This document shows positions 33,151 through 44,550 of a stretch of DNA of 64,000 nucleotides, in pieces. Source of the DNA: Acanthococcus lagerstroemiae (taxonomy: Eukaryota > Arthropoda > Insecta > Hemiptera > Eriococcidae); contig CM063113.1 in NCBI GenBank assembly GCA_031841125.1, positions 28,169,312-28,233,311 on the forward strand, written 5' to 3'. The position numbers and the translations under genes were made by a program. How positions within the stretch are numbered: the first letter of the stretch is position 1; each line of letters begins with the position of its first letter. Under the pieces are notes generated by a model. The model worked only from the letters and a program-made list of their open reading frames with translations. It did not search any database and was not told where the DNA came from.

Positions 33151-35504
33151 GTTTTACACGACCACATTTCGAAGTGGTTTCCAGAAATCACCTGCGAACA
33201 TTTGACTGAAACTCGGAATATATAATTTGCTCTATAATACAGAGCAAAATGGAAAATCAGTTTTTCTTACTGTCGCCTACAAAGTCTTCTAGCTTGTTGA
33301 TTTACTATTGAAGCCCGTGATCCTTGTTCCGAGAAAACTGCAAACGTTAATTGCTGTATTCAATTTCTAAGGAAACCTCTAAAAAACACATTGAATGTCC
33401 AACGAGTTCCTGGAAAGATTTACCTGAGGGCGGGAACTGCGATACTACAACACGAAGGATACTATATAGGATACATGGACCCAAACCGTACGAGAAACAA
33501 GCCGAGAAAAATCAGATGTATCGAAATTACAAATCAGTTTTCATTTTAGCACAGTTGAAAGAAAAATTCGCTTCACAAATCGTGTTTCACACTTCCGGTG
33601 TACGTGGGTGAGTACCACAAGAAAAGCGATTTCAAAATCATCGCATGATGTAAGCGCTGACAGAAAAGGCAACACTGGATACTATATATGATTTCCGGGT
33701 GTGTACTTCAAATTTGGAAATCATGCATGAGAAAAAAACGTGAGCGCACAATCGAAGGCACCGGTTGCAGGTTGAAGAACAAACATCAGAAACTTAATCC
33801 GACTTGTCAAGAAAAACCTATCAGCATTGAGAATCGTTCGAAAAAGTGAGACGGCGATAATGTCAAATTACGATCAAATGAGTCACGAATAAAATGAAGA
33901 ATTAGCGAGAAGCACGAAGAGTGGTTTCTTTTTTGCTTCTACGACTGAACAGCTGACACATTATAACTTTACATTACGTCATTAGAGATTACCGGTACTG
34001 ATATTGCACTGAAATCTATTACTCAAAGACGATCGTTGGAATCTGTAACGGTGACACCGCAATTAACTGGTTCATTTGAACGTATTTTCAGTACATTTCA
34101 CAGGGTACTCGGGTACCCGGGTGAATTCTCGTTGAAACATGACAATTTATTTCAAGGCATCGTAATGTAATCTACGTACTAATAAGCATACCAGATTATC
34201 TACGATACGATATTTATAGGACAAAAAAGTTTACCCATTGTACGAATGTAATACTACAGCCAACAGCGATGTGCCAGTTGAATCGATTATTACGATAAAT
34301 AGTACTTATCACATACTCGGTAATCGCGCACAACGTTACAAAATCACAAAATAATGCACCAGTACGAATTCTGCTACTTCGCGGATACGAAAAAAAGGCG
34401 AAAATGACGACATTCGTTCGATTGAAAACATCGGAAGACACGGCACACCGTTCGAACAATTCAACATCAACAACTGGTAGAAAACGAGCCGGAGATAAAC
34501 GAACTCGTATTCGTTGAGCGGCGAGGTCAATAAATTAGCTACTAAACAGCTGATAGATGCTGATATAACCAGATTTAATAGATTATTCTTTGGGTGTTAC
34601 GGACTAAACTTGCCTTTTAAAAAGCTTCACAATAAAACGAGAAGACGGAAATCTCGCTCTCGTCTCCACATCGTAATAAAATAAAAATGTACTTTGCGAA
34701 AAACAATACAGGAAAGGCTGGCGGATTTGGCAACACTGCTGTAAATCATAGTTACTAAATTTCAATAGGGTCGAGAAAGAGAGGAACAATTCGACGCTGG
34801 TAAGTAAGGTAAGTATTATTAGTACAGGTATTGGGTCTCTTCTCTCTCAATGTAACGTTCCCTTTTAAAAACATTATCATTTTTATTACACATTTATTAA
34901 ACGTATTTGGCAACATTGTACTAATTTTTACATTATTTGTATAGGTGGCCTTGAATCATTAATGCTTTTAATGTTTAAATAGTTGGAAACGTTAGTGAAT
35001 TATTATCGTTTTTCTTCTGTTTTTTCTTTTTCACTCACTCGAAAATAATATTGGCGGAATTGTGGACGTGTTCGCACGTGAAACTAGTTTCGACCTTTCC
35101 GCGTACCTTCCAAACGATTATTGGAATTTGGAGAAGAAAAAAAACGGCGGTGCCAGCGGAATAAAAGGTATACGGCACGAAAGTTCACGACCTTTTGGAG
35201 GACATGTAAACAATTTTCCACGAGAGATTTGAAACTTTGGGTGAACGATTCGAGACTGCTAGCAGCCGCGTGTATCAACCAAGCAGAGATTCTAATTTTA
35301 CCATTTTCAAATTGACGACCTTGATAGTACGTCACATGTTGAGTCATTTCTCGACAGAACTTCAACCAAAGATTTTTTTTACGAGTGATAATTGAGATAG
35401 GTCTGAAAACCGTGCGGCAGCATGTGCATAAATAAGGGGCTTAGAACACCCGCCCACCCAAAAAAAAAAGAAAAATTATACCAGCGAAAGAACTGTTAGT
35501 ATAG
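33151..35504. other. AT-rich DNA without a supported gene
   Basis: Several 60-90-codon frames exist (33351-33611 plus, 34214-34459 minus, 35084-35365 minus). The first ends near a GTGAGT donor-like site at about 33608, but no acceptor or family resemblance backs it. The 34.1-35.4 kb part is slightly richer in CpG than its flanks. No repeats recognised. Confidence 0.3.
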
Positions 35505-35570
35505 GCGATAAAACCTGCACTGGAGAGCGCTACAACATCACCCTGCGCGGGTGAAATTGAAAGGGTGATC
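35505..35570 (+). repeat. Dispersed repeat R_D, copy 2
   Basis: aaacctgcactggagagcgc then aacatcaccctgcgcgggtg, alignable with the reverse complement of 32115-32178. Confidence 0.45.
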
Positions 35571-35779
35571 ATGGATAATTTTAAATGGAAATACTGCTAT
35601 CCTTATAGGAAGGCGAAAAACGGCCCAAAATTATTCCACTCCCTTGTGTTGGCTGTAATTCCATTGTGTAGTAACAATACAACAAAAAGTAGGACGAGAT
35701 TTTTCTTTAAATCAATTTCTAATTGATTTAAAGACTTTTAAAGTTTGCTGTAATCTTATGGAAAATTGTACATAATCAC

Positions 35780-36292
35780 CAGTGCTGCCAACCAAGCTTG
35801 TTGAAAAATCCCAGAATTCTTCGTAAAACATATTGAGACAAAAATTTTCGCCTTTTCTATGTTGCTCAACAATAAAATATTTACTGACTCATCACATTTG
35901 TTGTCCCCCCCCCTCTCTCCACCCTATGTTCTGTCGACAATCCTAAAGATTTTCCTTCTTATTTTTACTTCTGTTTTTGAATAATGTGAAAAAGAGAAAA
36001 GAGAATTTCATTCCTTACGCCCTTTTCTTAGAACATTTCGATGTCACTAAGGACCCTTTCCTTGTGACAGGTCACAGATACATTTTACATTTTTATTGCT
36101 GTGTAAAATCTGAGTGCTTATTACTCCTATAAGGCGATACATTTTACATTTCCAAATTTTGGACGTGAAGAATTTGAAGAAGCAATGCATATAACTCTTG
36201 AGAACCCTTGAGATTTTCTTGAAAATCTTGAGATTTTGAGAAAACCTCAAAATCCTGAGATCTCAAGATTTATCTTGGGGTTGGCAGCAATG
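35780..36292. mobile_element. hAT-type element, 513 bp
   Basis: The ends are cagtgctgccaacc and ggttggcagcaatg, inverted with one mismatch. Flanking 8-mers are ataatcac (35772-35779) and atgatcac (36293-36300), 7 of 8 identical. The right subterminal part carries repeated cttgag/cctgag motifs. No transposase. Confidence 0.8.
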
Positions 36293-36585
36293 ATGATCAC
36301 CTTTTCAGTACGCAGGGCTAATAACGTTGGGAACTCCAAGTTTTAGTGCCTATTATTTTGGTACTTGTCTGTCCTCCATGAGTTCCCCCCCCCCATTTGA
36401 GGTCCGGTATTTGCGTTGAGAGGCGTCGCTATTTATTTTATTTTATTTTTTTGGGGTGGGGGGGGGTAATTTTTTTAGTAGTATTGACCTACATTCATCG
36501 ACGTTGGTGGAGTTTTTGAGGGAGGGGTGTAGTATGTTGTATCAAAGTGTCTAACAGACATTTAAGTCATTTATTTTCAGTCATA

Positions 36586-37266
36586 GCCACACACGGACTA
36601 GCTAAGCGGGAAACCGCGGGAAACTGATGGCGAGAATCTTCTGCGGCTGTAAGAAAGGATGTGGGCATAAATGTGAATGGCATTCTTTAGGTTTGCACTC
36701 ATTGCATGCAGATAAACTTAAACTACAAAATACTTGAAAGTGTACCTGTCTCCCTTCTTTTTCCAGGAAACCCTTGTGTAGACGGTTGCAAGTCCAGCGA
36801 CGGCCTGTTCTGCCCCAATGCCGGGTTACGCTATTCACAGTTAGATGATGTAGACGAGTCTGATGATAATTATGAATGATTACACACGTACCTAAATTTA
36901 GCACTTTATATAAAACAATAAATTTTTCTAAGCCTGTAACTCCTCAAGTATGACTTGTGAGTAAATTCTTGTAATAGACTGTTTTGTAGAGTACTGAGGT
37001 ACTTTCTCCCTAGAATGTTACAGTTTTTAGAAAAATCAAGAAAACCGTTTGAAATGGGCTACGTGGCTAATATAATCATTTACCAATCAAATATGAATAT
37101 GTACCACTTGGGCGCGAAAAAATTGTATTATCAACGTGCCTTTGATGCGAAAAGCCTTAAAAAACCTGCTAGTTAAAAAACTCCCTGTCACCGCCGCTCT
37201 CCTGCGAAGCCCTCTTTTAGATCTCAGATTTCCCGGAGCGCCCTAAAATGTCAGTCCGTGTGTGGC
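36586..37266 (+). mobile_element. TIR element carrying a CXC-like coding remnant
   Basis: gccacacacggact at 36586-36599 and agtccgtgtgtggc at 37253-37266 are perfectly inverted, and CATA is present directly outside both ends. Between them is the end of a cysteine-rich coding sequence with a poly(A) signal. This looks like a deletion derivative that kept the 3' end of a DNA transposon gene. The superfamily is not identified. Confidence 0.5.
36627..36879 (+). pseudogene. CXC (Tesmin/TSO1-like) domain fragment, two pieces
   Basis: The first piece, from an ATG at 36627, reads MARIFCGCKKGCGHKCEWH and then stops at about 36737. The CxC.K..C...C spacing resembles the cysteine-rich CXC repeat, often found at the C-terminus of transposon-encoded proteins, but later cysteines are lost. 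After a pyrimidine tract and ag (ctttttccag at 36766) a second frame reads GNPCVDGCKSSDGLFCPN and ends DESDDNYE with TGA at 36877-36879. AATAAA follows at 36917. It may be the last exon(s) of a transposon gene. A host gene is possible but less likely given the flanking TIRs. Confidence 0.45.
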
Positions 37267-38172
37267 CATATGGCCATTTAAAAATTTAAGAATCAGCAAA
37301 TTATTGGCATTTGAATTTGGGGGCAAGGAGGATCATTCCTACACTCTCCAAAAAAATGAATTGGGGTGAGTATTACCCGTCTCTCTCCCCTCAACAACGT
37401 CCATGTTTACGTTTATGTACGACAAAATGCGAATGAACGTTGAACGTAACTTTCCGAGTATGAGATCGTATTTTCCTTTCTTCAGGACAGTGGCTCTTAC
37501 ACTAAATTAGTTCTCTTCAGGCGCAAATCCACGGGGGGGATCCCCCAAAAAGATGAAACATTTGTGGGGAGGGGCAGCCAAAAATGTTTTCCTTCTGTCA
37601 CTTTATAACAGCCTTTTCTCTCTAAGAAAAGCTGGCCATCATATATTGAGACTGCCTCCTTACATGTGTGAGTTGAATATCATCGAAATGGCCTGGTGGT
37701 AAAACAAAAAGTAGAGCCAGAGAGGCAACCGTGACTGGAGATTTATGCCTCCAAAAACTGCAAGAAGTGACGAATGAAGCAATCGTATATACTGAAAAAG
37801 TAAAATCCGCCGCCTCCACCGCCGCCACCCCCGGGAAAAAACCCACTGTGGGTTGCCTACCCTGCCCCTTAATTGCTCATTTCTCCAGGCATAACCTGCT
37901 CTTGCTGGGAGGGGATTTATGGTGGAGGAGGGAGCTTAGTGTTCAATTAGAAACCTGACTGAATATTCAAAAGTCAAGCGACCCAAGAAGACGTATGTGT
38001 TTACATGCTGGCGCGAGGCGTACTACAAATGTGAAACAAGTACAGAACTCGCACTGAGTCGAGGTTTGGATTTAAATCTTCACGAGCATAACAAATCAAA
38101 GAAAATATACCAGTCAAATTTGTTGAACAAAATGTGAGCATGAGTAATCAAGAAGAACGCTGTCAAAAGTCT
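37267..38172. other. No supported feature
   Basis: Mixed composition. A G run at about 37533-37539 follows caggcgcaaatccac, resembling one end of a hAT MITE. Frames on both strands at 37622-37958 overlap and are not recognised. Confidence 0.3.
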
Positions 38173-39073
38173 TAGATCAAAAAAGGGGAGAGATAAATCC
38201 TAAGATTTCGTCGACAACTTACCAATTTGACCATATCAAAAATGCCGTGTACGAAGTATCAAGCCGAACATTGAGAGAGGCTATCATAAAGAAAATTAAC
38301 CGAGTTGTAATTTTTAGCCTTCGCTCAGTAAAGTCGATCTCAAAAAATAGAGGAAATCCAATAAGAGTTTCGAGGGTTGTGGTGACCATTGCCAAACCGC
38401 GGTTGCTTGATTCGTATTTGTAATCGCCAAAATAGGCCTTAACCCAAGCAAATAATTTCTTATGTAAATTCCCCAAAATCCATAAATCAAACCAAGTGAT
38501 TTACAACCATGTGGAGTAATTCTACGTAATATTTCAATTTCGTTCAGAAGATTCTTCTGAAACCCTTTATACTGACCACACGAGATTTCCGAAGTGAGAG
38601 ATTCAAAATGGAATCTCTAAATCTTGTAGACAGAATACTTCCAAACGTAGTAATCTAATTAGATCAAATGTTCTCAATATTCACATTATCTTCTATAGGG
38701 TTCATCTCGAAATCTAAAACTTCTATATCCAACATTTTTACATCTTTCAATAAATAATTCTTACTAGATGGGCCGTAAAGACCTAAAGCATTCCCGTAAT
38801 TCGACGAAAGCTTGAAGTCGAAACGGTTAGAAAAATTCGTGAGGGATGTGTTCGAGGCTTAAAAAATAGAATTACATCAACCAGCAGCATTTACTTGGCG
38901 GTGACCATTCTGGTCATGGGCCGCCGGGAGCTTAAAATTCTCGATTCTGAAGTACATGGGTTCGACTACTGAATCATCAACAAAGCAGCGTTACAATATC
39001 AGTGTAGGCACGAAGTAGAAGTCGAAAAGGAGAGTTATAAAGGCTATATTTTCGACACTGACCCCCCCCTCCT
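38173..39073 (+). repeat. Long inverted repeat, left arm (about 0.9 kb)
   Basis: From tagatcaaaaaaggggagag at 38173 to the C run at about 39061-39073 this stretch is the reverse complement of 40051-40954, with a few substitutions and small gaps. On the plus strand of this arm (minus strand of the other) a frame, broken by stops, reads FDHIKNAVYEVSSRTLREAI near the outer end and ITSTSSIYLAVTILVMGR near the inner end. The inner part is followed by LQYQCRHEVEVEKESYKGY. I recognise no family. The arms could be very long transposon TIRs or a segmental inverted duplication. Confidence 0.9.
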
Positions 39074-39353
39074 TCATGTCACAATCCGTACGTAAGCGAA
39101 AAGTGTTAGGAAGTCTATAACCGGACTATAAAATTTTTCGACACTTCAACGGTAGACCTCACCCCTCATCTCTTCAGCTGGCTTTCCGAATCTAGCTCAT
39201 GCCAGTCTAACTTTCCGTGCAATAATCCATTAACATTTCGCAGTAATCGCCTTCATTTCGAGAAACACTGTTCTCTAAGCATGATAGCTCTACGCTTGTC
39301 AATACGCGACTGATACGCAGAACGATGACATCGTCCTGTCTGGCGGGACCAGA

Positions 39354-39520
39354 CTCCTGGTCGATTGAATTCTACCAACTGAAAGAATTGTAAAGTTCGG
39401 CCTAACGCAGCCAGAATGTCGCTTTTTACGAAACATATACAATGTTCGTCACGCTTCTGGCTGCGTTAGGCCCGGACTTTACAATTCTTTCAGTTGGTAG
39501 AATTTCAACTCGACCAGGAG
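39354..39520. repeat. Palindrome with about 63-bp arms
   Basis: ctcctggtcga...ggctgcgttagg-type arms: 39354-39416 pairs with 39455-39520, including ctaccaactgaaagaattgt and its complement, around a 38-bp loop. A few mismatches and one 2-base gap. Confidence 0.85.
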
Positions 39521-39640
39521 TTCCTGGGTTCGCCGCCATGACCTCGACGCGGACCGATGGTACATTGCCGTCGTCTGCGCGTATCAGCTCGCGTATGTGA
39601 CTAAGCCGGTAGTAGTTCTTTACCTCGGAGATCGGCTATA
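39410..39640 (-). pseudogene. Possible BEL/Pao pol C-terminal fragment
   Basis: The minus-strand frame reads YYRLSHIRELIRADDGNV, then a Val-rich segment and RVEILPTERIVK. The pattern (L..I.ELI...DG.V.SV.VEV......LP...I) resembles the C-terminal domain after the integrase in BEL/Pao elements. The usual tryptophan near its start is absent. One arm of the palindrome is made from this sequence. Alternative: chance resemblance. Confidence 0.3.
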
Positions 39641-40050
39641 GAATGAATATCAGCTCGTTTTCTTCGAAATGTTCCAATGTAGCGATTACTGCGATTACTG
39701 TTTGAAACTCGGACGATTATGGATTGCAACTGGAAAATGATCGGGGTATCGACTGCGTTTTTCATGATTGCTAGGGAGATTCGAAATTAAGTATTTCATA
39801 TCGCTTTAGCAAGTCTGGAAGATTTCCCCGCCATGACAAGCGACAAGGTATGATGGTCTATCTTCGTTCCGAAGGTCGGACAATTTTGAAGGCAGTAAAC
39901 CAACACTTTTCGTTGGACCTGCCGATGTCCAAAAAAGGAGCCGAAGACTTAGCTTAGACGGTTAGCAAGCAGTAAGACATCTAAGGAGATGAAATGGGGT
40001 CTGCGAGTCATACGTATTCGAGTAGACTGTAGGCGATGGGACCAGTGAAG

Positions 40051-40954
40051 AGGAGGGGGGGGGGGGTCAGTGTCGAAAATATAGCCTTTATAACTCTCCT
40101 TTTCGACTTCTACTTCGTGCCTACACTGATATTGTAACGCTGCTTTGTTGATGATCTCACGTAGTCGAACCCATGTACTTCTAGAATCGAGAATTTTAAG
40201 CTCCTGGCGGCCCATGACCAGAATGGTCACCGCCAAGTAAATGCTGCTGGTTGATGTAATTCTATTTTTTAAGCCTCGAACACATCCCTCACGAATTTTT
40301 CTAACCGTTTCGACTTCAAGCTTTCGTCGAATTACGGGAATGCTTTAGGTCTTTACGGCCCATCTAGTAAGAATTATTTATTGAAAGATGTAAAAATGTT
40401 GGATATAGAAGTTTTAGATTTCGAGATGAACCCTATAGAAGATAATGTGAATATTGAGAACATTTGATCTAATTAGATTACTACGTTTGGAAGTATTCTG
40501 TCTACAAGATTTAGAGATTCCATTTTGAATCTCTCACTTCGGAAATCTCGTGTGGTCAGTATAAAGGGTTTCAGAAGAATCTTCTGAACGAAATTGAAAT
40601 ATTACGTAGAATTACTCCACATGGTTGTAAATCACTTGGTTTGATTTATGGATTTTGGGGAATTTACATAAGAAATTATTTGCTTGGGTAAGGCCTATTT
40701 TGGCGATTACGAATATGAATCAAGCAACCGCGGTTTGGCAATGGTCACCACAACCCTCGAAACTCTTATTGGATTTCCTCTATTTGAGATCGACATTATT
40801 GAGCGAAGGCTAAAAATTACAACTCGGTTAATTTTCTTTATGATAGCCTCTCTCAATGTTCGGCTTGATACTTCGTACACGGCATTTTTGATATGGTCAA
40901 ATTGGTAAGTTGGTGACGAAATCTTAGGATTTATCTCTCCCCTTTTTTGATCTA
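40051..40954 (-). repeat. Long inverted repeat, right arm (about 0.9 kb)
   Basis: Reverse complement of 38173-39073, from the G run at 40054-40066 to ttttttgatcta at 40954. Visible differences are few (single bases and 1-3-base gaps), so the arms are near-identical. No convincing target duplication outside 38173/40954 was seen. Confidence 0.9.
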
Positions 40955-41079
40955 CAAATTTTCAAATATCCATCCACTGTGTCGGAGCTGGTGGCGTTTC
41001 GGCGCAGTCGAATCGGGAACTTCGTCCCCAGCCGAGTCATGTAATTCGCTAGCAATTGGACGCTGTTATAGGCAAAAAC

Positions 41080-42278
41080 CAGTGTTGTTAGACATAACAA
41101 AACAAAATGACAATTAAATTTCAGAAATTTTGTCATAATGATAAAATCGAAATGACATAACAAAAAATGAATCAAATGACAAAACAAAATGACAAAAAAA
41201 TTACGTTACTACATTTTGTTTACATTCAAATGATGAACAATGCTAAACGACGTAATAATTGATAATAGATTAAGCTAAGCGACATTGCTACTGACAGTAG
41301 ATTATGGTGTAGTGGGACGTATGGCGATGCACGCATGCCAAAGTGGCTCTGTGACACCGCACCCCCGGTACCGGAAACCACCCTTTCGGGCATCGCATCA
41401 GTACTGACAGTAGACTATGCTCAGCGACATTGCTATCGACAGTATAAGTTAAGTGCAGGTATATTACCGGCATGCTAAGGGAGAATTGCGTTTTATAGCT
41501 TCCTAGTGCATCTACTGTGGAACCAGGTGGTAAGGCTTTAGAAGGGAACTATATAGTATATCCCCCAGGTGGAAAAAGAAGAGTGGGGTGGAATTGGGGG
41601 TTACATAAACAAATTTGTTGAACCCTTGGGTGGCGGAGTTACTCGACATGGTGCAGGTAATACTGCCATACCGTTTTAATATAATTTTCCATGTACGCAA
41701 AAGCATTGTAACAATAAATAATGAACTCCTAAAAATTCTTGAACTTTTTGTTTCACTTTTTACGAGTCAAAACCTTCTGCCCTCCTTTTCTTCTAGCTTA
41801 TTTCATTTTCCTCCAAACTGTCTTCTCCTTCTTTAGTTATCATCTTGCCTCAGCATCATTAGAAAAAGAGTGGGATTTTCTTATGAAAACTCTTAAAAGT
41901 TACTGTTACTATAAAAACTGGAATGTCTTAAAAATTAATGAGGAACAATCTTGGAAGAATTAATCTCGAAACTTAAAATGCACTGTCGTTCACAAGTATA
42001 AGGGCACCCCTTCCTCCCGCCCCCTCAAAATACGAACGAATCATATTCCGAACGAAAACAGTGCGGCGTTATTCTAGACTGGTACGCTTACCTTATTATG
42101 CTAAGCGACATGACAAAAAGGCAGACAAAATGACAAAATAATGTTGTCAGGACATAACAAAACTATGAAAAAACAAAATGACAAAAGTCTGAAGGTGACA
42201 AAACTTATGACATAACAAAAAAAAGATTAAATACTCCACTGACAAAATGACAAGAAGTCGTTTTGTCTAACAACACTA
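41080..42278. mobile_element. hAT element with GACAAAA subterminal repeats
   Basis: TIRs are cagtgttgttagac and gtctaacaacacta. TSDs are gcaaaaac (41072-41079) and gcaaaaat (42279-42286) within R_B. Both ends carry dense repeats of aaaatgaca / gacaaaa / cataacaaa (41095-41220 and 42105-42265), likely transposase-binding sites. The interior has an M1 MITE (41305-41405) and no recognisable transposase. The left edge of the 7-kb duplication (41899) lies inside it. Confidence 0.85.
41305..41405. mobile_element. Short MITE, family M1, copy 2
   Basis: Shares cgatgcacgcatgccaaagtgg, an acaccgcacccccggtaccgg block and accctttcgggcatcgcatc with the reverse complement or forward strand of 7641-7775. 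Nearly the same 20-bp motif (gacattgct..tgacagtaga) flanks it on both sides (41281-41301 and 41403-41445). Confidence 0.55.
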
Positions 42279-42375
42279 GCAAAAATTGTTCAAGCGACAA
42301 AGTCTGTTTTTGAGAAAACGTAATCAATTAAAAGCCAATGAATAATGCCGGTTTATGGACAGCGTTTACTGAGAA

Positions 42376-43231
42376 GTAGGGCAAGGAGAAGTACGCAAAT
42401 GCATATTTTTTTGCTTACATTGCCACTTAAATCTGAGCAATTTATTTTACATTTTATACTCTCCTGAGTCTACACACCAAATCTGAAAATGCATATTTTT
42501 GCATATTTGAGAATAAATGCGTATTTGAAAGTATGTAAATGCATATTCCTGCATATTATAGACAATTTTACGAAAAAATAAGGTTAAAACCCAGAAAATT
42601 TTTGAAATATATTCAAAAAATGATTAAAATGCAAATAAAAATGGGTAATTCTCACAAAAGTGCGATAGTGTGTGTGCCCACTATTTACTCAGCAAGTATT
42701 CCCTCCAATTAGAAAAAAACAACATAATATGTGGTAGGTAGGGGAAACGACTTCCTCTGCCTAACACAATTGTGTAGAACTTCATACCATTCCTCTCTAG
42801 AAGTCGGAAATGAATTCGAATGGCAAAATGTTCATCAACGTGGACATGACTACCATTTCTTGAAATAATTATTCATTGTTCCGACCTCTGTAAAAAGCGT
42901 TTTTCTGGAAACTAAATGCAGAAGTTCTTTCTATAGCATCACTCTACATGCAGAAATACATTTGAGGGGTCTTCAGTTTTTGTTCGAAAATTCGAAAAAA
43001 TATGTCTTTGTTCTATTGAACAAAAACATCTTGTCAAAAAAAAATTATGAATTTTGCACACGCATTCATCTGCAAAAGTATTTTAATTTTATGAATATGA
43101 TTTTATGAAAAACACAAAAAAGTAAGAATCAATGGGGAACAGAAGTACATAAAAATAAATGCATATTTGCATATTTAGAGAAAAATAAATGCATATTAAA
43201 AAAAATAAGTGCATATTTTCTTCTGCCCTAC
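42376..43231. mobile_element. GCATATTT-rich TIR element, copy A
   Basis: Inserted in R_B: the empty sequence tttactgataagc is split. The ends are gtagggcaaggagaag and cttctgccctac, followed inward by many gcatattt/aaatgcat motifs (42400-42550 and 43150-43215). Target duplication is 6 bp at most (tgagaa/tgataa, or tactga if the ends are set 3 bases out). No transposase. Confidence 0.7.
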
Positions 43232-43373
43232 TGATAAGCTTTTTTCAACGTGGATACACATTATTGTATCGGGGGCCCAATTTAAAAAAATTCTACATTT
43301 TTCGCTCTTTCCAACGATACCAGTTGGTCGTTTAAGAAATTACCTCATGTCCATTCAAGTGGTCGGAACTACA

Positions 43374-44240
43374 CAGGGGCGAAACTATAGGGAGTGTGGG
43401 GGTTGAACAACCCCCTCCCCAATAATTTAGCAGTCGGCGAAGTTTGAAACTGTTCATTGAATTTTTCATTGTTTATGAATGTTTGTTTGTTTATTATTTT
43501 CACAATTAAAAAATAGGCAAATTTTTAATTTTTTCAAACTTTAGTTGGCAAATTCTTCTTTACTTCCCCAAACTGAAAGTCATACTTCGTTTCTGAAAAT
43601 GGGGCACCCTGGACTCCTGTCAGAGACTAGTCAGTCAAAACCGAAGGTTTCAAGCCGAGTATTGAACGTTATCTGAAAGGTTGAAATAAAGCTGAAATGT
43701 GGAAGACGTTTCGAAAATCTGAAAGTCGGTAGCAAACGTTAAATTTCGAATTTCAATAACTATTCTGTTTTTACTAGATTCTCTGTTTGACCTAGAGCCT
43801 GAAATTTGAGAAAGTTGAACATATTATTAAAATCTAAAAGTTGAAAGCAAAAGACCTACATATTTTTCAATGTTACAAGCTGAATCTGGTAGCAAATGTT
43901 CTATTGTTAATTTACGGGCTTTGGTCCTGGTGAATATAGGAGAGAAATTTAGTTTGGAACAAAACTCAAGACTCCATGTGTTTTTCCCGCAAGAACGAAA
44001 GGGAGCTTGTGGCACGGATTCCCTGAATCCGATCGACCTAAAATTTCGTAAGTTTTTTTTTTCTTTCTTTTCTTTGATTTTATTGGAACCAATTTAGGAG
44101 ACGAATCAGAGGAAATTCAGAAAAAAAGATCACCAAGAGTGAATAACGACCACCTTAATGTGTAAAGGAAGTTGTGTGTTCATCTCAAGTGTTCCCAACA
44201 TCCTTCCAGCTTACCCTTTCAGACTAGGGTATGCTCATGT
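43374..44240 (+). repeat. Interspersed repeat R_A, copy 3 (longest, in copy A)
   Basis: Begins caggggcgaaactatagg, runs through the tagtcagtcaaaaccgaag and aagtcggtagcaaacg blocks, and ends near gactagggtatgctcatg, covering the full span of the minus-strand copy at 1-3830 without its insertions. Open frames inside (43827-44097) are repeat-derived. Confidence 0.85.
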
Positions 44241-44270
44241 ACGGAAATGTGAGTGCTTGGGGGACATTTG

Positions 44271-44550
44271 CAGGGACGAAACTATGGGGGGGGGACCCCA
44301 ATAATTTCGCAGTCGACCAATTTTGAAACTGTTGATTTGAATTTTTCATTTTCTAAAAACATTTGCGTTTGTTTTTTTTTTCCAATTAAAAAATATTTTG
44401 ATTGAAAAATCGGCAAATATTCAAGTCTTTAAAAAATTTTGTCGGCGAATTTTTAGTTTTCAAAAAATATTTGTCAGCAAATTTTCCGTCCCCACCCCCA
44501 AACTAAAAGTCAAGTTTCGTTTTTGGAACTACATAAGAATACACACAGAA
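44271..44550 (+). repeat. R_A start fragment, copy A
   Basis: A second R_A beginning, cagggacgaaactatggg with a G run, followed by the ttttgaaactg, aatcggcaaat and gtcaagtttcgttttt blocks. Similarity stops near 44540. Confidence 0.75.

Larger units (their letters stand above)
39074..40050. other. Spacer of the long inverted repeat
   Basis: About 977 bp, more GC-balanced than the surroundings. Contains a second, smaller palindrome (39354-39520) and on the minus strand a segment resembling the end of a BEL/Pao pol gene (39525-39640). The remainder is not recognised. Confidence 0.4.
41054..43330 (+). repeat. MITE family R_B, copy split by two insertions
   Basis: R_B blocks appear at 41054-41079 (caattggacgctg), 42279-42375 (ttcaagcgacaaagtctg; tgaataatgccggttta) and 43232-43330 (tgataagcttttttcaacg; ccaacgataccag). 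They are separated by the hAT element 41080-42278 and the gcatattt-rich element 42376-43231. Confidence 0.8.

Noticed and set aside
38173..40954. Polinton/Maverick or viral origin for the long inverted repeat
   Set aside because: No polymerase, integrase, packaging ATPase or capsid signatures seen, and the unit is only 2.8 kb; kept as unclassified.
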